IMG/VR virus record: IMGVR_UViG_3300031565_000020
Span: 1-64,000 of that record
DNA length: 64,000 bases
Origin: a virus
Strand: one strand, 5' to 3'
The notes under the pieces are model-generated. The model was not told the DNA's origin. It searched no databases and worked only from the letters and a program-made list of their open reading frames with translations. Below are positions 49,829 through 58,203 of this stretch, in pieces (the stretch's first letter is position 1; every line of letters starts with the position of its first letter). A program made the translations under genes and the position numbers.

Positions 49829-49857
49829 ATACAGTCTGCCAGGTAGGCAGACTGTAT
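49829..49857 (+). other. Hairpin directly after tRNA-Thr
   Basis: ATACAGTCTGCC (49829-49840) pairs perfectly with 49846-49857 around AGGTA, starting four bases past the tRNA end. It may guide processing of the tRNA precursor; a T-run further on (49867-49873) could also make it a weak terminator. Confidence 0.7.
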
Positions 49858-49877
49858 AATCTAAAGTTTTTTTCAAA

Positions 49878-49970
49878 CGGGCTGTGGTCTAATTGGGAGC
49901 GGCTATCTGATCCATAGCAGTAAGACAAGGGCAAACGCCTTTATTGTGAGTTCGAATCTTACCGGTCCGA
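49878..49970 (+). tRNA. Abnormal tRNA-like element, anticodon loop three bases short
   Basis: The acceptor CGGGCTG/CGGTCCG and the T-arm GTGAG-TTCGAAT-CTTAC are good. A D-stem GTCT (49887-49890)/AGAC (49923-49926) encloses a 32-base D-loop that begins AATTGGG and contains an extra hairpin GCTAT-CTGATCC-ATAGC. The arm in the anticodon position is AGGGC/GCCTT with a loop of only AAAC, followed by a normal 4-base variable region. An alternative fold makes the CTGATCC hairpin the anticodon arm (GAU) and the AGGGC arm a long variable arm, but then base 37 is C and the D-stem is poor. Confidence 0.55.
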
Positions 49971-50004
49971 TTGAAAAAACAGTATTGCTAATTTTTAATT
50001 TCAT

Positions 50005-50038
50005 TAATACTTATGGGGTGTCACTCTCATAAGTATTA
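50005..50038 (+). other. Hairpin directly before tRNA-Glu
   Basis: TAATACTTATG (50005-50015) pairs perfectly with 50028-50038, ending two bases before the mature tRNA 5' end. It is likely a processing or spacing element. Confidence 0.7.
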
Positions 50039-50039
50039 T

Positions 50040-50110
50040 GGCCTAATAATCTAATGGTAGGATATTAGATTTTCGATCTAAGTACCGGGGTTCGACTCCC
50101 TGTTAGGCTA
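50040..50110 (+). tRNA. tRNA-Glu (anticodon TTC)
   Basis: All arms pair: acceptor GGCCTAA/TTAGGCT (first pair G-U), D-stem ATC/GAT with a GG-containing loop, anticodon stem TTAGA/TCTAA with loop TTTTCGA (anticodon UUC), T-arm CGGGG-TTCGACT-CCCTG and discriminator A. 71 nt, CCA not encoded. Confidence 0.93.
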
Positions 50111-50348
50111 ATGAACAAGCACGAACTGAGCAATAGGAATTATGATAAACGACACACTTTAAGTTTTTAATTCCTCCCTTTTGAGCTATACGAGAACAAG
50201 GTAGACACAAAAGGGCAGCGTGTTACGTGGGTGGCGAAGGAAAGTCGATGACTAAACCCGTTTACCGCTAGACGAACAAGCGGAAATCTAATTAGTACAA
50301 AGCAGGATTATACCCGCGCCTGTTGAAATAATGGCGGGTACATTTTTT
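50111..50348 (+). ncRNA. Structured RNA after tRNA-Glu with terminator, about 240 nt
   Basis: No protein frame is present. Perfect helices: AGGAATTA (50135-50142)/TAATTCCT (50168-50175); CCCTTTTG (50176-50183)/CAAAAGGG (50208-50215), stacked directly next to the first; CCGCT (50265-50269)/AGCGG (50279-50283); and a terminator TACCCGC-CC/GGCGGGTA (50311-50340) with six T. The segment GAAGGAAAGTC (50236-50246) recalls the GAGGAAAGTC of RNase P RNA, but the other conserved parts are missing. Confidence 0.55.
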
Positions 50349-50391
50349 AAAAATTATATTTATATATGGCTACTCCTTTTAATTTATTTTA

Positions 50392-50532
50392 CCGGTTACA
50401 TATATTGATAATATGTAACCGGGTTATTTTACACGCAATCTCTTTTTGAGATCATTATATATATTCCATTTTAGTCAGTTCTTTTTTGCCGGTTGTTATT
50501 TATCCTTTTTGTAATAACCGGTTATTTTTTTC
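50392..50532 (+). terminator. Tandem hairpins before the helicase gene
   Basis: CCGGTTACATAT (50392-50403) pairs perfectly with 50411-50422 and is followed by GTTATTTT. A second stem, CCGGTTGTTATT (50489-50500)/AATAACCGG (50513-50521), is followed by TTATTTTTTT. Between them ATCTC-TTTTT-GAGAT also pairs. The region 50349-50548 holds no gene and should insulate the stable-RNA locus from the replication operon. Confidence 0.75.
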
Positions 50533-50548
50533 TTAAAGTGAGACGTTA

Positions 50549-52021
50549 ATGAATTTTACGATTGATAGAGTTGACAATAAAAAATTAAAAATGCTTGTTA
50601 TATCAATGATAGTGTCAACAAAAGTGTGCAGTGAAATTATACCTGTACTGAGAGTTAATCTTGATTTATTTTACGAGGTGTTCGAAAGTTTCTATAAGCC
50701 GGTTGTAACCTGGATCATTGAATTTTACGAACTTACAGAGAAAGCACCAGAAAAACATATACAAAATATATTTGACGACAAATCAGAAAAACTTGAAGGT
50801 ACTGAGAAAAGTTTAATTCAGACTTTTCTGAAAACTCTTAATGATGAATATGTGAAATATGAAAAATACAATGAAGATTACGCAATTGATCAGGCAAAAA
50901 TATACTTGCGTGAAGCGAATCTGGCATTACTCACAAAAAAAATAAGTGCTGCAACAAAAGCAGGGAAACTAGATGATGCTGAAAATTATATTGCAACATA
51001 TAACCAGATCGAAGCCAAAACACAGATATGCCAAGAGACGTCTATTGTGTATGGTAAAGAATTTTGGGATGATGATCCGGATAACAATCCCGATTCACTT
51101 TTTATAATGCCTGGTGCACTGGGCGACATTGCAGGCCCATTTGCACGCGGTGATTTTGTAGCGTTTAACGGCCCCAAAAAGCGCGGGAAATCATTCTGGC
51201 TCAAGCAAATAGCAATATGGGCGATGGAAAGTAATCTCAATGTAATCTATTTCAATATGGAAATGGCACATAAGAAATGCATACGCAGATTTAGACAATA
51301 TTTCAGTGCCGAAACTCTACGATTGAAAGATAAAAAAACTGGATATGATGAAATCAGAATTCCGAAATTCATTGAAGCGGGTGACGAGTCTGGACAATGG
51401 GAAATGTCATACACAATGAAAAAGAAAAAGGGTGTAACAAAAGAGAAATCTAAAAATAAACAAAAACAATTACAAATCAAATACAGGGGCGATATCCGAT
51501 TCATTACGTATGCAGCAAACTCATTAACGCTGTCTATTGCTGATAAGAAAATTGACGAGTATTTCAACAATGGCTTTGTTGCAGACGTGATAATATTTGA
51601 CTCAATGGATTTGTTGAAATCTGGAAAACGGGACCAGGTACGGCAGGAAATCAATGAAAAATGGGGTGTAGGTCGAGAACTCGCACAAAAAAAACACGCG
51701 TTAATTGTTACAGTATCGCATACAAACAAGGAAACTAATAAAAGAGCTATTACAGGTTCGGACTTTCAAGAGGATGATAGAAAAGGCAATTGGTTAACTG
51801 CTGGATTTGGGCTTAACCAAACAGAGGATGAAAAAGAGACCGGTATTATGCGCGTGAATTGTTTAGTGAGTCGTGACAATTTTTTCACATCAAAAAATTT
51901 TGTATATGTTTTGGAGTGTCGAGATATTGGGAAAATTTATCTGGATTCAAGACATCAATGGGAAATAAAAAATAATGAGAGGAGTAGCAATGAAAATAAG
52001 CAAAAGCCAGCTTATCAGTAA
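50549..52021 (+). CDS. Replicative DNA helicase (DnaB/RecA-like SF4), 490 aa
   Basis: The N-terminal 160 residues are helical. The RecA-like core starts near residue 190 with FVAFNGPKKRGKSFWLKQIA (Walker A variant GPKKRGKS), followed by VIYFNMEMAHKKCIRRF and Walker B VIIFDSMDLL near 350, then VTVSHTNKE and the C-terminal ECRDIG strand. These match the DnaB-type phage helicases that unwind the fork as hexamers. It would work with the separate primase at 44141. Confidence 0.85.
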   Translation: MNFTIDRVDNKKLKMLVISMIVSTKVCSEIIPVLRVNLDLFYEVFESFYKPVVTWIIEFYELTEKAPEKHIQNIFDDKSEKLEGTEKSLIQTFLKTLNDEYVKYEKYNEDYAIDQAKIYLREANLALLTKKISAATKAGKLDDAENYIATYNQIEAKTQICQETSIVYGKEFWDDDPDNNPDSLFIMPGALGDIAGPFARGDFVAFNGPKKRGKSFWLKQIAIWAMESNLNVIYFNMEMAHKKCIRRFRQYFSAETLRLKDKKTGYDEIRIPKFIEAGDESGQWEMSYTMKKKKGVTKEKSKNKQKQLQIKYRGDIRFITYAANSLTLSIADKKIDEYFNNGFVADVIIFDSMDLLKSGKRDQVRQEINEKWGVGRELAQKKHALIVTVSHTNKETNKRAITGSDFQEDDRKGNWLTAGFGLNQTEDEKETGIMRVNCLVSRDNFFTSKNFVYVLECRDIGKIYLDSRHQWEIKNNERSSNENKQKPAYQ

Positions 52022-53051
52022 GATAGGCTTTTTTAAAAAACTAAAAAACCAGGCGGATGATAACCGTATATACATAGATGGTTCTGCTATGTACAAAGAC
52101 GGTAGAATTTCTTTTTTGGTTGTACAGTTAGAAACTGAAAATTTAAAAAAATATGTAATACCATACGCAGAATTTGTGAAGTTTCTTGACCGGGTGAAGG
52201 CCGACAAAGGCGATGAGATTACAATCGAGTATAACGAAGAAGGTACACAATTACAAATCAAATGTGGGCGGAAATGCTGTAATTTACCGGTTCTTAAATG
52301 GGATGAGAAAAACGATAAAAAGATTGAAACATTTTACGATATACAACAAGGAAACGAGCTGTCTGTTGATTTTGTACAGGCGTTACAGCACTGTAAGGGC
52401 ACAATTGACAAACAACGCGGCACGCCTAATAATAATATTGTAGTCGAAAAAGATTACACATGGTCATTCAACAGATACGCTTTTGCTAGGATGAAAAATA
52501 ATATAAGTTGTTTGGACACTTTGTACATTCCCGTTGAATATGTAGATATCTTAACGGTTTTGGGGCCCGTTAAAATTAGTCAAACAAAAAATGGCTTATT
52601 TTTTGCAAGTGCTGGTAATGATATATTACAAATACACCAACCTGCATATCAAAGCCAGCATACCCCGAAAGATTTTTTCGATAAAATCACCATGTCGCCG
52701 GACATCTTCGACAGTAAAGCGTTGTTAGATGGAATTAGAACAGCCGAAATACTTGTTGAAAAAGAAGAAATTAAGCGTAGGAAGGTACTACTCAATTTTC
52801 AATTGGAAAAAATAACAATTACCGCTGAAAATGATAGCAGTAGTATTCTGTGTGAAATTTCACACAAGAGCCGGACGCTACAAAAAATTATTATAGACCC
52901 TGTAAATTTCACAAAGGGCATAAGTTTGTGTGAAAAAAATAATGTAATCAATATAATTTTTCATGATATTAACGAAAAAGCCGGATACGTGTTGTTTACC
53001 AATGATAACAAAGAATATTTGGCAACTTATGAGAGAGTTATTAATGAATGA
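51990..53051 (+). CDS. Sliding clamp (beta-clamp-like), 353 aa
   Basis: It lies between the helicase and the polymerase and is followed by a clamp loader, the classic order. The three-domain length (about 350) and blocks such as PYAEFVKFLDRVKADKGDEI, DTLYIPVEYVDIL and FHDINEKAGYVLFTNDNKEY fit DnaN-like clamps, though similarity is distant. ATG 51990 follows GAGAGGAGTAGCA; the 15-base longer start is rejected. It overlaps the polymerase start. Confidence 0.68.
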   Translation: MKISKSQLISKIGFFKKLKNQADDNRIYIDGSAMYKDGRISFLVVQLETENLKKYVIPYAEFVKFLDRVKADKGDEITIEYNEEGTQLQIKCGRKCCNLPVLKWDEKNDKKIETFYDIQQGNELSVDFVQALQHCKGTIDKQRGTPNNNIVVEKDYTWSFNRYAFARMKNNISCLDTLYIPVEYVDILTVLGPVKISQTKNGLFFASAGNDILQIHQPAYQSQHTPKDFFDKITMSPDIFDSKALLDGIRTAEILVEKEEIKRRKVLLNFQLEKITITAENDSSSILCEISHKSRTLQKIIIDPVNFTKGISLCEKNNVINIIFHDINEKAGYVLFTNDNKEYLATYERVINE

Positions 53052-55605
53052 AGGGTTTTTTGATTTTGAAAAAGCACAAGCGGAAATAAAGGAGCTTTCC
53101 TCCATACGCTCGGATACTCTAAAAAAAAGTGTCTGTGAAAAATGTAAACTTTGTAAAAATCAAATTCCAAAAATGGACGCAATCGGGAAAGGGAAAAAAA
53201 AGATTCTTATTGTAACTAATAATCCCGAATGTATTGATGGTCAGATAGAAAAAGAAAAGCTTAGAAACATTCTAAAAGCAGAAAATATTGATTTGAATAA
53301 AGATTGTTGGTACGCATACGCGGTAAAGTGTTACACCGATACTGTATCAATTGCGCGGGTTAAGCACTGCAAACAATTTCTAATTGATCAAATAGAAGAA
53401 CTTAAACCCCATAAGATACTTATACTCGGTAAGGCCAGTATGCAGGCATTGTATTGTGATGAAATCACTATTAGCGATATGGAAAGATATTACCAGGCTG
53501 AAATTCCTTGTCAAAAATACAAAGCTTTTGTATATCCGTTCTATTCAATTGAATATATGGATTACCAGAAAAATACGATACTATGGGGCCGCTTCAAAAA
53601 AACAATACACAGGTTAGCAGTAAGAAAAATTGAAGATTTTAAAGATTATGGTGATTTAAAAAAAGATTACAATCATTTACTGTCAACTGATCTAGTCAAA
53701 ATCAAAAAGTTTTTGGCTAAAATCATTCCAAATCAAGACCCTCTGTTTTTTGATTACGAGACAACCGGATTAAAGCCGCACGCACCAGGGCATGAAATAA
53801 TCTGTGTATCTATGCAGCAGGGTAAAAACGCGCTGGCATTTCCAATGTATGATGAGTTAAAGCCAATAATAGCCGAAATTTTATTCGATAAAAAGATTAA
53901 AAAAGTGGCGCACAACATGGCTTTTGAAGATGATTGGAGTTATTTCATTTTGAATACCAATGTAAATGGGTGGTTTTGGGATACACAATTAACTGCACAT
54001 GTTATAGACAACCGGCAATATTTTACCAGTCTCAAACATCAAGTGTTTTTGAATTGCGGTGTTTTGGGATATGAAAAAGAAGTATCCACACACATAAAGT
54101 CTACGAACGGTACTGCCAATGGGTTCAATCGCATGAAAGAGCTTGATATTGAAAAAGTATTACTTTATTGTTTCTTTGATACTATGTTTATGGCGGATTT
54201 ATACCCCTATCAAAAAGCCATTATAAAAAAAGACAAACATCTTGCAAAAGGAAATAAATTTTTATTACGTTCCATGAGAGGTTTAAATTGTGTACAAAAA
54301 GCGGGAATTTGTGTGGACATGGTACAAATACTTAAAAATGAAGAATCGTTAAATAAGCGGTTGTTTTCGATCAATGAGAGTATACAAAAATGTAAGGAAG
54401 TCAAAAAGCTTAATTTGCCGCCTGGTCAAAAGTTCGACCATACTAGCAATAATAAATTGAAAGACCTATTATACTGTGTGCTAGGCTATGAGACAGAAAA
54501 TGCTACTACCGGTGGGGCGAAGTCAGTAGAAAAAGAAGCACTTGAAAAGATCAATTCTGAATTGTGTAAGTTGGTGTTGGAGTACAGACGATTATTCAAA
54601 GCATTGTCTTACGTATTACAGCTCAAAAGGGAGGCAGTAGAGATTGAAGGACTTTGGAAAATATTCCCGATGTACAGGCTGTCGGGTGTAGTAACATATC
54701 GCGGTAGTGCAAGTAATCCCAGTTGGCAGAATATACCGGTTCGAGATCCGGAAATTAAGAAACTCATTAGAGGTTGCGTAATTCCGAGTCCTAACAATCA
54801 AATAGCGGAAGCGGATTACTCAGCCATTGAGGTTGCCGCAAGTGCCTGCTACAACGAAGATCCAAAATTGATAGAGTATGTAACTGATCCCACAAAAGAT
54901 ATGCATAGAGACGTTGCATCGTTGGTTTTTGGTTGCAAGCCGGAAGAGGTTTCAAAACCAATGAGGCAAATGGTTAAGGGCGGTTTTGTATTCAGTCAAT
55001 TCTACGGTGATTGGTGGAAACAATGTGCGGAAAATATGTGGATTGAAATGACATCGGAATTTAAGAAAATTTTAAAAGCCAATACGGGAATTTCAACACT
55101 CGGAAAATTAAAATATAATGATCGTGGGTACATTGATAAGGCGGCCGGATTTTATAATCATATTCAAGAAATTGAATATGATTTTTGGTACAAAAGATTT
55201 AGGGTGTATAACCAATGGAAAAAGGATAATTGGACGGCTTACCAGAAAAATGGATATGTAGAATTAAAAACCGGTTTTCGAATGACCACTATTCAAAAAC
55301 GAACTAAAGTTAATAATGGATGTATACAAGGAAGTGCCTTTCATATATTATTATGGAGCCTTTACGAAATTGTAAAGTATCTAAAAAAAGGAAATTATAA
55401 GACTTGTATAATTGGACAAATACATGACTCACTAATTTTTGATTTTGCGCCGGGTGAGCGGGAAGAGCTTTTACCTGCGATAAAATATATAATGGAAAAA
55501 AAAATTAAAAAACATTGGAAATGGATTATTATACCGCTGCGTGTAGAGTTTGAAATTACACCGGTAAATGGTTCATGGGATCAAAAAAAGGAGATAACAG
55601 AATGA
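53044..55605 (+). CDS. DNA polymerase I-type with N-terminal UDG-like domain, 853 aa
   Basis: Residues 1-195 resemble family-4 uracil-DNA glycosylase: CEKCKLC near residue 26, YAVKC near 89 and VKHC near 104 are like its iron-sulphur Cys, and HKILILGKASMQAL matches its C-terminal strand, but the catalytic GEAPG is replaced by TNNPE. The 3'-5' exonuclease follows (FFDYETTGL, AHNMAFED, YCFFDTMFMADLY). The PolA domain has motif A EADYSAIEVAA, motif B MRQMVKGGFVFSQFYG and motif C GQIHDSLIFD. SPO1-type polymerases share this fusion. The ATG at 53044 overlaps the clamp gene. Confidence 0.9.
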   Translation: MNEGFFDFEKAQAEIKELSSIRSDTLKKSVCEKCKLCKNQIPKMDAIGKGKKKILIVTNNPECIDGQIEKEKLRNILKAENIDLNKDCWYAYAVKCYTDTVSIARVKHCKQFLIDQIEELKPHKILILGKASMQALYCDEITISDMERYYQAEIPCQKYKAFVYPFYSIEYMDYQKNTILWGRFKKTIHRLAVRKIEDFKDYGDLKKDYNHLLSTDLVKIKKFLAKIIPNQDPLFFDYETTGLKPHAPGHEIICVSMQQGKNALAFPMYDELKPIIAEILFDKKIKKVAHNMAFEDDWSYFILNTNVNGWFWDTQLTAHVIDNRQYFTSLKHQVFLNCGVLGYEKEVSTHIKSTNGTANGFNRMKELDIEKVLLYCFFDTMFMADLYPYQKAIIKKDKHLAKGNKFLLRSMRGLNCVQKAGICVDMVQILKNEESLNKRLFSINESIQKCKEVKKLNLPPGQKFDHTSNNKLKDLLYCVLGYETENATTGGAKSVEKEALEKINSELCKLVLEYRRLFKALSYVLQLKREAVEIEGLWKIFPMYRLSGVVTYRGSASNPSWQNIPVRDPEIKKLIRGCVIPSPNNQIAEADYSAIEVAASACYNEDPKLIEYVTDPTKDMHRDVASLVFGCKPEEVSKPMRQMVKGGFVFSQFYGDWWKQCAENMWIEMTSEFKKILKANTGISTLGKLKYNDRGYIDKAAGFYNHIQEIEYDFWYKRFRVYNQWKKDNWTAYQKNGYVELKTGFRMTTIQKRTKVNNGCIQGSAFHILLWSLYEIVKYLKKGNYKTCIIGQIHDSLIFDFAPGEREELLPAIKYIMEKKIKKHWKWIIIPLRVEFEITPVNGSWDQKKEITE
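55156..55183. repeat. 12 bp perfect hairpin with GAAA loop in polymerase gene
   Basis: AATCATATTCAA (55156-55167) pairs perfectly with 55172-55183 around the stable tetraloop GAAA. It lies inside the polymerase domain. Confidence 0.85.
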
Positions 55606-56525
55606 ATTTTGCAGTAGAAAACAGGCCGGATAATCTTGATGATTATTGGGGAAATGAAAAGACAAAAAAGATTATAACAAAAATGGCAGAAGCGGAAACG
55701 CGTCCAACTACATACTTATTTCACGGCCCGCACGGAAGCGGTAAGACTACACTTGCAAGAATTTTCTCTAAAATGGTTAATTGTCCGGAAGACAATATTT
55801 TTGAGATTAACGCGGGTCTTGATAAGGGTATTGGTGCTGTACGAGATATGACAGACAGTGTCGCAGTTCCCACATTCGCGGGTGCAAAAAAAGTATACAT
55901 TCTTGATGAGGCGCACAATTTTACCACACAAGCCGAAGAAGGTCTATTAAAGCTATTGGAGGAGCCCCCAAAAGATGTGTATTTTGTTCTTTGTTCGACC
56001 AATCCACAAAAAATTGTTAAGACTGTGATAAGTCGGTGTACAAAGTTTGAGATTGAAAGATTACAGGTAAAGGAGCTTACAAAGTGTTTGTTTTCTTTTG
56101 CTGAAAAAAACAATATACAGGTAACAAAAAAAATATGTAAGGCGATTGTGAAACGGGTTAATAGACATAATAGGGACGCAATCATATTACTGGAAAAGCT
56201 GTCACATCTGGAAAGCGAAGACGAACAGCAAGCGATGATTGACCAGGTAATTATTGAACTCGATGAAAAGGAAGCGATTGATTTGTGTAGAATTTTGCTT
56301 ACTGGTGGTTGGAAAGATGTTGCAGAAGTGCTCGCAGCCATACCGGATACTGCAAATGTTGAAACAATAAGACTAACCATTTGTGGTTACATGCAAAAAG
56401 TGTTGCTGTATGGGGAAAAAAACACAAGAGCAGCTAATGTTTTGAATGCGTGTAAGAATGATTTTTTTAGGTCCGGTTTTTCTGGTCTCGTACATGCATG
56501 TTATCAGGCTGTTAATGCAAAATAG
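55602..56525 (+). CDS. Clamp loader ATPase (DnaX/RFC-like), 307 aa
   Basis: AAA+ motifs: Walker A FHGPHGSGKTTLA near residue 40, Walker B VYILDEAHNF near 100, sensor 1 FVLCSTNPQK and the SRC arginine-finger motif (ISRCTKFEI) near 145. It opens the clamp and loads it on DNA. ATG 55602 overlaps the polymerase stop and follows AAAAGGAGATAACAG. The usual zinc-finger Cys set of DnaX is missing, as in phage and RFC-type versions. Confidence 0.88.
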   Translation: MNFAVENRPDNLDDYWGNEKTKKIITKMAEAETRPTTYLFHGPHGSGKTTLARIFSKMVNCPEDNIFEINAGLDKGIGAVRDMTDSVAVPTFAGAKKVYILDEAHNFTTQAEEGLLKLLEEPPKDVYFVLCSTNPQKIVKTVISRCTKFEIERLQVKELTKCLFSFAEKNNIQVTKKICKAIVKRVNRHNRDAIILLEKLSHLESEDEQQAMIDQVIIELDEKEAIDLCRILLTGGWKDVAEVLAAIPDTANVETIRLTICGYMQKVLLYGEKNTRAANVLNACKNDFFRSGFSGLVHACYQAVNAK

Positions 56526-56528
56526 TTA

Positions 56529-56557
56529 TTGACATCAACAAAAATAACGGGTATAAT
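56529..56557 (+). promoter_or_regulatory. Sigma-70-type promoter
   Basis: TTGACA (56529-56534), 17 bp and the perfect -10 TATAAT (56552-56557), 18 bases before the ATG of the next gene. It should give extra expression of the SSB and recombination genes. Confidence 0.9.
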
Positions 56558-56574
56558 TAGTATGGGAGTTGAAA

Positions 56575-57069
56575 ATGAATGATAGAGAGATTGACATAAT
56601 AGTTAATCCAGACCAGCTTGATGAGCTTTTTGAACGTCAAGCTTTGTTGACACTACGTTATAGGGATCTTGCAGACGATTTTCTTGATGAGGTGCAGCGG
56701 TGTAAGTTGATTGTTGATAAGAAAAAAGAAGAATTAGGAATATTGGAAAATAAAATGTTTGCGCAGTTCAAAACAACTATAAAGTTGGATGGAAAAACGC
56801 CGACCGATTCATATGTTAACGCGCTGGTCAAATCCGATCCTGCACGAAAAACAATTATAGATAATCTGTATACGTTACGTGAAGAGTTGGACAAAGCGTA
56901 TTCTGATCATAGAAAAGCCGAAACAATGGTATTTGCTTTACAGGTCCGGAAAAACAGCGCCGAGCGTATCAATTCACGAATCGAACAAGGGTTATACATT
57001 CGCGGATCTGCAAAAAAAACACAAAAAAAAATAACAAACAAAAAATTAAATAAACATTTTGAAAAATAA
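56575..57069 (+). CDS. Coiled-coil protein, 164 aa
   Basis: It is helical and charged throughout with a Lys-rich end. ATG 56575 follows GGGAGTTGAAA. It lies between clamp loader and SSB, so a recombination or replication accessory role is possible. The family is not recognised. Confidence 0.62.
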   Translation: MNDREIDIIVNPDQLDELFERQALLTLRYRDLADDFLDEVQRCKLIVDKKKEELGILENKMFAQFKTTIKLDGKTPTDSYVNALVKSDPARKTIIDNLYTLREELDKAYSDHRKAETMVFALQVRKNSAERINSRIEQGLYIRGSAKKTQKKITNKKLNKHFEK

Positions 57070-57082
57070 AGGAGATTGTGAA

Positions 57083-57931
57083 ATGAAAAAAAAAGATTTG
57101 AATAAAAAAAGAAAAGAGAACCGTATAAATGATCAAAATAGTAGATTCGGTGCGAACTTTTACGATTACGAGGTGTTGAGTGATAAAGGTTTTGACAGGT
57201 TCAATCCCAAGGATGCGAAGTACACGATAACATTAGTACCGTTCTTAATCGGCAAGAACCCCTTTAAGGGAGAAACTACCGGCAGCCCTGCTTATGCTGT
57301 GTATCCTTATGTACATTACGGGCAAGGTGTGAACGGTAAAGACTCCGTCGTGTGTCTAATGGACACCTACGGGGAGCCTTGTCCTATTTGTGATCACATC
57401 AATAAATCAGATTTGACAGAAGAAGAACGTAAACCATTAAAAGCAAAAAAAAGAATGTTCTGTCTAGTTTTAGAAAAAGGTGAAAAAAAAGTAAAGTTTT
57501 TTGCAGTGTCCGCGCCTTTGTTTGATATACCTCTTGATAGAGCTGTCACAGCTTTTACGCAGAAAGCTGAAGAAGCGCCTGCACCTTATTACATAGAAGG
57601 TGGATCGTATTTTACTTTTTTTGACCAAATATCACAGAAAAAAGGGTTGGACCGGTTCCATTCGTTCATTATCCACTCCGAAGAGTCAAAGTTGTTTGGA
57701 AAGATTAATAAAAAAATTACTGAACAGGTTTTTTCATTAGATGAGTTGGTGTATAAACCCACACATGCAGAAGTGCAGAAAGCTATGTATTTTGATATGG
57801 ATGAATTAGATGATTCAGAGACAGATGAAAACGAAGAGCCGTTAGAAGCATATGTTGAACATTTGCCAAAAGAAAAGAAAAAGAAAAAGAAAAAGAAAGA
57901 TAAAAAGAAGAAGGATAAGGATAAGGATTAA
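57083..57931 (+). CDS. Single-stranded DNA-binding protein (gp32-like), 282 aa
   Basis: An OB-fold with a zinc site is indicated by RFNPKDAKYTITLVPFLIG near residue 37 and GEPCPICDHINKSDL near 112, then KKRMFCLVLEKGEKKVKFF. An acidic stretch (DELDDSETDENEEP) precedes a Lys-only tail, the reverse of most SSBs, which end acidic. Start 57083 has AAAGGAGATTGTGAA. It coats single strands for replication and recombination. Confidence 0.78.
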   Translation: MKKKDLNKKRKENRINDQNSRFGANFYDYEVLSDKGFDRFNPKDAKYTITLVPFLIGKNPFKGETTGSPAYAVYPYVHYGQGVNGKDSVVCLMDTYGEPCPICDHINKSDLTEEERKPLKAKKRMFCLVLEKGEKKVKFFAVSAPLFDIPLDRAVTAFTQKAEEAPAPYYIEGGSYFTFFDQISQKKGLDRFHSFIIHSEESKLFGKINKKITEQVFSLDELVYKPTHAEVQKAMYFDMDELDDSETDENEEPLEAYVEHLPKEKKKKKKKKDKKKKDKDKD

Positions 57932-57933
57932 TC

Positions 57934-58203
57934 ATGAATACAGAAGACCATGAATTTATTAATGGCCTTTGCAATCTTGCAGGGGCCATTGCATATTTGA
58001 AAAAAAACAAAAAGCCCATGAATTCCGGGACATTCAAAAACTGGTTTCAGCAAATTGGATGGTCAGACCAAATAGGATATATGCGAATATACAAAAAAAG
58101 TGATTTGGATAAAATAATTAAAGGTGTTGTAAAATATGGAGAATGGAAAGCCGAAGACCACAGGAAAAAAATTAAAAGTAACAAAGATAGAAAAAATAAT
58201 TAA
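57934..58203 (+). CDS. Small HTH-like protein, 89 aa
   Basis: The middle part, MNSGTFKNWFQQIGWSDQI then MRIYKKSDLDKIIK, looks like a small winged-helix or excisionase fold, with a basic tail. It starts two bases after the SSB stop. It may help load or regulate recombination; no family is certain. Confidence 0.58.
   Translation: MNTEDHEFINGLCNLAGAIAYLKKNKKPMNSGTFKNWFQQIGWSDQIGYMRIYKKSDLDKIIKGVVKYGEWKAEDHRKKIKSNKDRKNN

Noticed and set aside
50111-50348. RNase P RNA
   Set aside because: Only the short GAAGGAAAGTC segment resembles it; the other conserved regions and the expected length are missing.
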